A DNA stretch of 64,000 nucleotides from Rothia sp. ZJ932 (GTDB taxonomy: Bacteria > Actinomycetota > Actinomycetes > Actinomycetales > Micrococcaceae), in contig NZ_CP070480.1 in NCBI RefSeq assembly GCF_016924835.1, positions 1,178,001 through 1,242,000 of the forward strand. The letters are read 5' to 3'. The notes beneath the pieces were generated by a model. That model was given only the letters and a program-made list of their open reading frames with translations. It did no database searches and had not been told where the DNA came from. Position 1 is the first letter of the stretch, and every line of letters begins with the position of its first letter. Made by a program: the position numbers and the translations under genes. Below, one piece after another: positions 60,485 through 64,000 of this stretch.

Positions 60485-60988
60485 TTACTTCTTGATTTCT
60501 GAAGGCAGAGTGCAGGTAATCTTGTTTTCGTCTGCAGAGAACTGCTCGTCCTGAACAACACCGTCTACAACAATCTTGCAGGCAAGATTAGCGGTAGTTT
60601 CACCCTTACCGGTAACGGTCATGGAGTAACCGTTTTCGGGGTGGATGTTCTCAATAGTAGTACTCCACTCGTTCTCGATAGCGTTGTCAGCTGATTTGGC
60701 GTCGCTGGGGCCGTGGTTCACAGCAGCTGCGCCGTCAGCAGTGACTGACAGTTCAAGGTCAACAGTCTTTTCAACCTCAGTGGTCTCTGCATTTTCTTCT
60801 TCGTTATCGTTGTTGCTGGTCAACAGTGAGCAACCACCGATGAGCAGCAGAAGCGCCAGCAGACCAAGCAACCAAGGCCAGATGCTCTTCTTCTTTTCTT
60901 CGGGTGCGTATGAGCCGTTGGTGCGCTCAGTGGCGCTGGTGCCGTGAGCTACGTGCTCGTTGTTGTTTGAGTGAGGAGTATTAGACAT
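60485..60988 (-). CDS. MmpS-like membrane-anchored protein
   Basis: A 167-residue protein with a long polar N-terminus, one membrane helix (about residues 36-53, KSIWPWLLGLLALLLLIGGC) and an extracytoplasmic domain. The domain shows the MmpS-type pattern: an early strand DLELSVTADGA, then YSMTVTGKGETTANLACKI and VDGVVQDEQFSADENKITC with two cysteines that probably pair. MmpS proteins assist lipid export by MmpL in mycobacteria; no MmpL is in the window. A pseudo-lipobox (IGGCSLL) follows the helix but the long N-terminus argues against lipidation. An inverted repeat lies upstream. Confidence 0.7.
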   Translation of the reverse strand: MSNTPHSNNNEHVAHGTSATERTNGSYAPEEKKKSIWPWLLGLLALLLLIGGCSLLTSNNDNEEENAETTEVEKTVDLELSVTADGAAAVNHGPSDAKSADNAIENEWSTTIENIHPENGYSMTVTGKGETTANLACKIVVDGVVQDEQFSADENKITCTLPSEIKK

Positions 60989-61298
60989 GTCACTACTTTC
61001 TTTTGGGATGTATGTGTGACACCTTCCTTAAACAATAATAAGGCAGGTGATAATAAGAATGCGTAATAAGTGCCTCAATGCCACAGCAGCACATCCCAGA
61101 ACCCTAAATAGAACGTATATTCTATACATAGAGAATATATGTTCTACAATAAGGGCATAAAAGCGGTACTCCTAGCCCATCTTAATAAGGGGTTAGGGTT
61201 GGCGAGCCTAGCAGATGTACCGGCTTAGTCAATGAAACGAGATGTGCTTTCACGCCGTGGCACTACTCAATGGAACGAGTTAGCACTGGTGAGGGCAT
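60989..61298. other. Intergenic stretch between the MmpS-like gene and ctaB
   Basis: About 310 bases with no supported gene. Besides the operator-like repeat at 61109-61146 it contains an imperfect direct repeat TCAATGAAACGAG/TCAATGGAACGAG (61229-61241 and 61267-61279). No RNA gene is recognised. Confidence 0.5.
61109..61146. promoter_or_regulatory. Operator-like inverted repeat upstream of the MmpS-like gene
   Basis: TAGAACGTATATTCTATA (61109-61126) and its near-complement TAGAGAATATATGTTCTA (61129-61146) differ at two of 18 positions. Each half itself contains a GAA-N6-TTC palindrome, so two dimers might bind. It lies about 120 bases upstream of the MmpS-like start. Confidence 0.6.
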
Positions 61299-61357
61299 AA
61301 AAATCCCCTCGCTAAAACTTTCAGGTAGGTGAACGTGCCAGCGAGGGGAAGATTTTT
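61299..61357 (-). terminator. Terminator of ctaB
   Basis: The stem TCCCCTCGCT/AGCGAGGGGA (about 61304-61313 with 61340-61349) with a 26-base loop, followed on the minus strand by TTTTTA. It overlaps the very end of ctaB. Confidence 0.78.
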
Positions 61358-62336
61358 ACAGGGAACTCATCACGGCTTCTCCCACGAAGGGGTCAAGTGC
61401 CAGGGCTATAAAAAGCACCGTCAGGTAGGTGATAGAACCGTGAAAGACAGTCATCGCGGTGCGGCTGGTTGCCTGTTCGTGCTGCGCCAGGCGGTAGAGC
61501 TTGTGGCAACCGTAGAGAAACCATGCACCAGCAATAGCAGCAGTGAGTGTGTACACCCAGCCAGCGCCACCCACCGGCGCCAAAAGAAGCGAGCAAATAA
61601 CCATCGCCCAGCCGTAAAGCACCACCTGCACTGACACGCTCTTAGCACCGGCGATAGCACCCAACATTGGGATGCCAGCGGCCTTGTAGTCCTCGGCGTA
61701 CTTCATAGACAGGGGCCAGTAGTGCGGCGGCGTCCACAGAAAAATAACAGTGAAGAGCACAAAGGGTGTCCAGCTGAGGGAGTTAGTGACCGCTGCCCAA
61801 GCAATGAGTACGGGCATGCATCCTGCTAGACCGCCCCAGACGATGTTCTGGGCGGTGCGACGCTTGAGAAAAATAGAATAAAACACGACGTACAACAGAA
61901 TTGCAATAAACCCCAGCAAGGCTGAAAGGGGGTTCACCAGTACGTAGAGATAAACGATAGAGAGCACCGCGAGCAACCAGGCAAAGGTGAGTGCCTCCCG
62001 GTCATTGAGCTCTCCTGTGACCAGCGGACGCTTTTCGGTGCGCTTCATCTTGCGGTCAGCTTCGCGGTCAATATAGCAATTGAAGGCGCCGGATGCACCA
62101 GCTGCCATTGCACCACCAATCATGGTGTTGAGCATCAACCACAAATTGGGCACCCCGCCGGCAGCGAAAATCATGGTGGGCGCGGTGGTCACCAGCAGCA
62201 ACTCAATAACTTGAGGCTTGGTCAGGTGAATATACGCGCGAATTTTCCTCGCCAAAGGGACGCGCTGCCCCGACTGAACGGGTGAGGGCGATGCGCTCTG
62301 AGCGGCGATGACGCTGGAGGTACCGTGACCTTTCAC
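61356..62336 (-). CDS. ctaB: Protoheme IX farnesyltransferase (heme O synthase)
   Basis: Adds a farnesyl chain to heme B, giving heme O, the precursor of heme A. The 326-residue protein is a UbiA-family prenyltransferase with about eight helices. The first allylic-diphosphate motif is [15 protein letters not shown] (residues about 85-99) and the second lies in [20 protein letters not shown]. The start is a GTG at 62334-62336 behind GGGAG. It is divergent from tkt, the classic actinobacterial arrangement, and serves the same oxidase as ctaA and ctaE. Confidence 0.95.
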   Translation of the reverse strand: MKGHGTSSVIAAQSASPSPVQSGQRVPLARKIRAYIHLTKPQVIELLLVTTAPTMIFAAGGVPNLWLMLNTMIGGAMAAGASGAFNCYIDREADRKMKRTEKRPLVTGELNDREALTFAWLLAVLSIVYLYVLVNPLSALLGFIAILLYVVFYSIFLKRRTAQNIVWGGLAGCMPVLIAWAAVTNSLSWTPFVLFTVIFLWTPPHYWPLSMKYAEDYKAAGIPMLGAIAGAKSVSVQVVLYGWAMVICSLLLAPVGGAGWVYTLTAAIAGAWFLYGCHKLYRLAQHEQATSRTAMTVFHGSITYLTVLFIALALDPFVGEAVMSSL

Positions 62337-62808
62337 GAAGAAGGCTCCCTTGGAGGTCGTCGTGCATGTGGCATCATAGGCGAGACCCGCGATGGCGGGT
62401 CTTGTATTCTTCTGCGCTCACAGTGTTACGGTCAGATTCACTAGCAAACGGTGCTGAGCCCCGGGAATGTGAATCCACAAAAGAAGGTGAGGCATAGGTA
62501 ATGCACACGCGAAATTGTTTTACCTTTCAATCTTAGTGCCCGTAAGAGGTAAAACCTAATGTCGTGCGTAAAACCACGGTGCGAAACGATAATCAGCTGG
62601 TAGCTGATTTACCCGTAAACACTGGGTGAAATATGACCGGAATGTGGAAATTACAGGTCTGTGCCTCAGCAAAGATCGGTGTGAAAGACTAGACTCGAAG
62701 GTGAGAGTCACTAACAGTCTTGTGCGTGTCTGTGACCGCGGTGGGTAGTACCTACGGTGAGGGCGCGCGGACTGATGTGTTCACCCCTTATCTAGAAAGG
62801 AGAATTTC
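62337..62808. promoter_or_regulatory. Divergent promoter region of ctaB and tkt with two hairpins
   Basis: This 472-base gap must hold the promoters of both genes. A perfect 8-bp hairpin AGACCCGC-GATG-GCGGGTCT lies at 62383-62402, in the leader of ctaB. A second, GTTTTACCT/AGGTAAAAC, lies at 62517-62525 and 62547-62555. No complete RNA family or riboswitch is recognised, and promoter hexamers are not clear enough to call. Confidence 0.5.
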
Positions 62809-64000
62809 GTGCCTGATCTTGATGCGAAGTTCGAATGGACCACCGAAGACCAGCGTGCAGTTGATACCGCGCGTGTATTGGCAGCAGATGCTGTTGAGAA
62901 GATCGGTTCTGGTCACCCCGGTACTGCGATGAGCCTCGCTCCCGTTGCCTACACCCTTTTCCAGAAGGTTATGCGCCATGACCCCACCGACGATCGTTGG
63001 GCGGGTCGTGACCGTTTCATTCTTTCTCCCGGTCACACATCGTTGACTCTTTACCTGCAACTGTTCCTCAACGGTTATGGTTTGGAACTTGAGGACATTA
63101 AGAACCTGCGCGCTAAGGGTTCACTGACTCCCGGCCACCCCGAGTACGGTCATACCAAGGGCGTTGAGATCACTACCGGTCCGCTGGGTCAGGGTCTGGC
63201 ATCCGCTGTTGGTTTTGCCTACGCGCAGCGTTACATGCGCGGCATGTTTGACCCCGAAGCTGCCGAAGGCACCTCCCCCTTTGACCATACTGTCTACACC
63301 ATCGCGTCAGAGGGCGACATCATGGAAGGTGTTACCTCAGAGGCTTCTTCTTTGGCTGGTCACCAGCAGCTGGGCAACCTAGTTGTTATTTTTGACCGCA
63401 ACCACATCTCCATCGAAGACGACACCGACGTTTCCTTCACCGAAGACGTTCTGGCGCGCTACGAGGCATACGGCTGGGACACCACCCGCATTGACTGGAC
63501 CGCCAGCGGCGAATACACCGAAGATGTAGAGGCTCTCTACAAGGCTATTGTTGCGGCAAAGAAGAACACCGATAAGCCCTCACTGATTGAGCTGCGCACC
63601 ATCATTGGTTACCCCGCGCCCAATAAGCAGAACACCGGCGGCATTCACGGCTCCAAACTCGGCGCAGACGAGCTGGCAGCAACCAAGGAAATTCTGGGCT
63701 TTGACCCCGCAAAATCCTTCGTCATCGAACCCGAGATCCTCGAACACACCCGCAAGGTCATCGACCGCATGAAGGACGAACGCCAGCAATGGCAGGAATC
63801 CTTCGAGCAGTGGCAACAGGCAAACCCCGAGGCAGCAAAGCTGTACGAGCGTTTGAGCTCAGGCAAGCTACCCGAAAACTACGCGGACGCTTTCCCCACT
63901 TTCGAGGCGGGCACCTCTTTGGCAACTCGCGCAGCATCAGGCAAGGTACTGAACGCTATTGCGGGCACCTTCCCCGAACTGTGGGGCGGTTCAGCTGACC
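62809..64000 (+). CDS. tkt: Transketolase, N-terminal part (runs off the window)
   Basis: Thiamine-diphosphate enzyme that moves two-carbon units in the pentose phosphate pathway. The gene starts at GTG 62809 with AAAGGAG six bases upstream and stays open to the right edge, giving about 397 codons. Visible are the N-terminal EKIGSGHPGTAMSLAPVAY with the catalytic histidine, GRDRFILSPGHTSLTLY, the histidine-glycine-proline region GVEITTGPLGQG, the thiamine-binding EGDIMEGVTSEA with its metal ligands and RNHISIEDDTD. It is divergent from ctaB, its usual position in actinobacteria. Confidence 0.97.
   Translation, partial: MPDLDAKFEWTTEDQRAVDTARVLAADAVEKIGSGHPGTAMSLAPVAYTLFQKVMRHDPTDDRWAGRDRFILSPGHTSLTLYLQLFLNGYGLELEDIKNLRAKGSLTPGHPEYGHTKGVEITTGPLGQGLASAVGFAYAQRYMRGMFDPEAAEGTSPFDHTVYTIASEGDIMEGVTSEASSLAGHQQLGNLVVIFDRNHISIEDDTDVSFTEDVLARYEAYGWDTTRIDWTASGEYTEDVEALYKAIVAAKKNTDKPSLIELRTIIGYPAPNKQNTGGIHGSKLGADELAATKEILGFDPAKSFVIEPEILEHTRKVIDRMKDERQQWQESFEQWQQANPEAAKLYERLSSGKLPENYADAFPTFEAGTSLATRAASGKVLNAIAGTFPELWGGSAD

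Overview
KIND OF ORGANISM. The window looks like the chromosome of a Gram-positive actinobacterium of the order Micrococcales, most like Rothia (family Micrococcaceae). The evidence is a set of actinobacterial markers: RbpA, a pupylation locus, mycothiol ligase MshC, a SufR-SufB-SufD-SufC operon, a zinc-free L31 and a single-chain PafBC. Base composition is moderately GC-rich, below that of Arthrobacter. The genus is inferred from gene content and order; no search was run. LAYOUT. 0-3 kb holds cytochrome oxidase genes (qcrC start, ctaE), trpD, a DUF3054 membrane protein and rbpA. 3-20.6 kb is a long, almost entirely minus-strand block. In transcription order it reads: a frameshifted M50 protease, trmI, the pupylation genes mpa-dop-pup-pafA, two FKBP isomerases, pafBC, a small membrane protein, tatA, tatC, helY, a degenerate amidohydrolase and a polyprenol-phosphate mannosyltransferase. 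20.7-26.2 kb carries a PAC2 protein, mshC, uppP, two small conserved genes, ldh and tRNA-Leu(GAG). 26.5-39.7 kb carries pepN, a membrane protein of unknown role, an LCP cell-wall ligase, rpmE2, an rRNA/tRNA methyltransferase, an ABC ATPase, serB, two short-chain dehydrogenases, a small operon ending in surf1, and a YdjM-like membrane hydrolase. 39.8-44.0 kb is an accessory island, described below. 44.1-52.6 kb carries an ABC-F ATPase, the biotin transporter bioYMN behind a BioQ-type operator, a TetR regulator divergent from a flavin reductase/monooxygenase pair, a truncated nitroreductase and an AIG2-SGNH fusion. 52.6-62.3 kb carries the suf operon with its regulator, a divergent ABC exporter, ctaA, an MmpS-like protein and ctaB. 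The window ends inside tkt. HOW THE GENES WORK TOGETHER. ctaE, qcrC, surf1, ctaA and ctaB all serve the aerobic cytochrome bc1-aa3 branch. mpa, dop, pup, pafA and pafBC form the Pup-tagging and DNA-damage-response module, but the 20S proteasome genes usually found between pup and pafA are absent and Mpa lacks the C-terminal proteasome-docking motif. rbpA has an exact SigR-type promoter in front of it, linking transcription to thiol stress; mshC in the same window makes the mycothiol thiol buffer. THE ACCESSORY ISLAND (about 39.85-43.6 kb). It contains remnants of a pAL5000-type repA-repB replicon, a second and apparently intact RepA-family gene with two iteron-like repeats and a hairpin at its start, and an AT-richer two-gene cassette. 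The cassette encodes a secreted 199-residue precursor with a hydrophobic, four-cysteine C-terminal domain, followed by a 59-residue two-helix membrane protein. I think this cassette is the best candidate in the window for an undescribed system, possibly a bacteriocin with its immunity protein, but that function is inference only.
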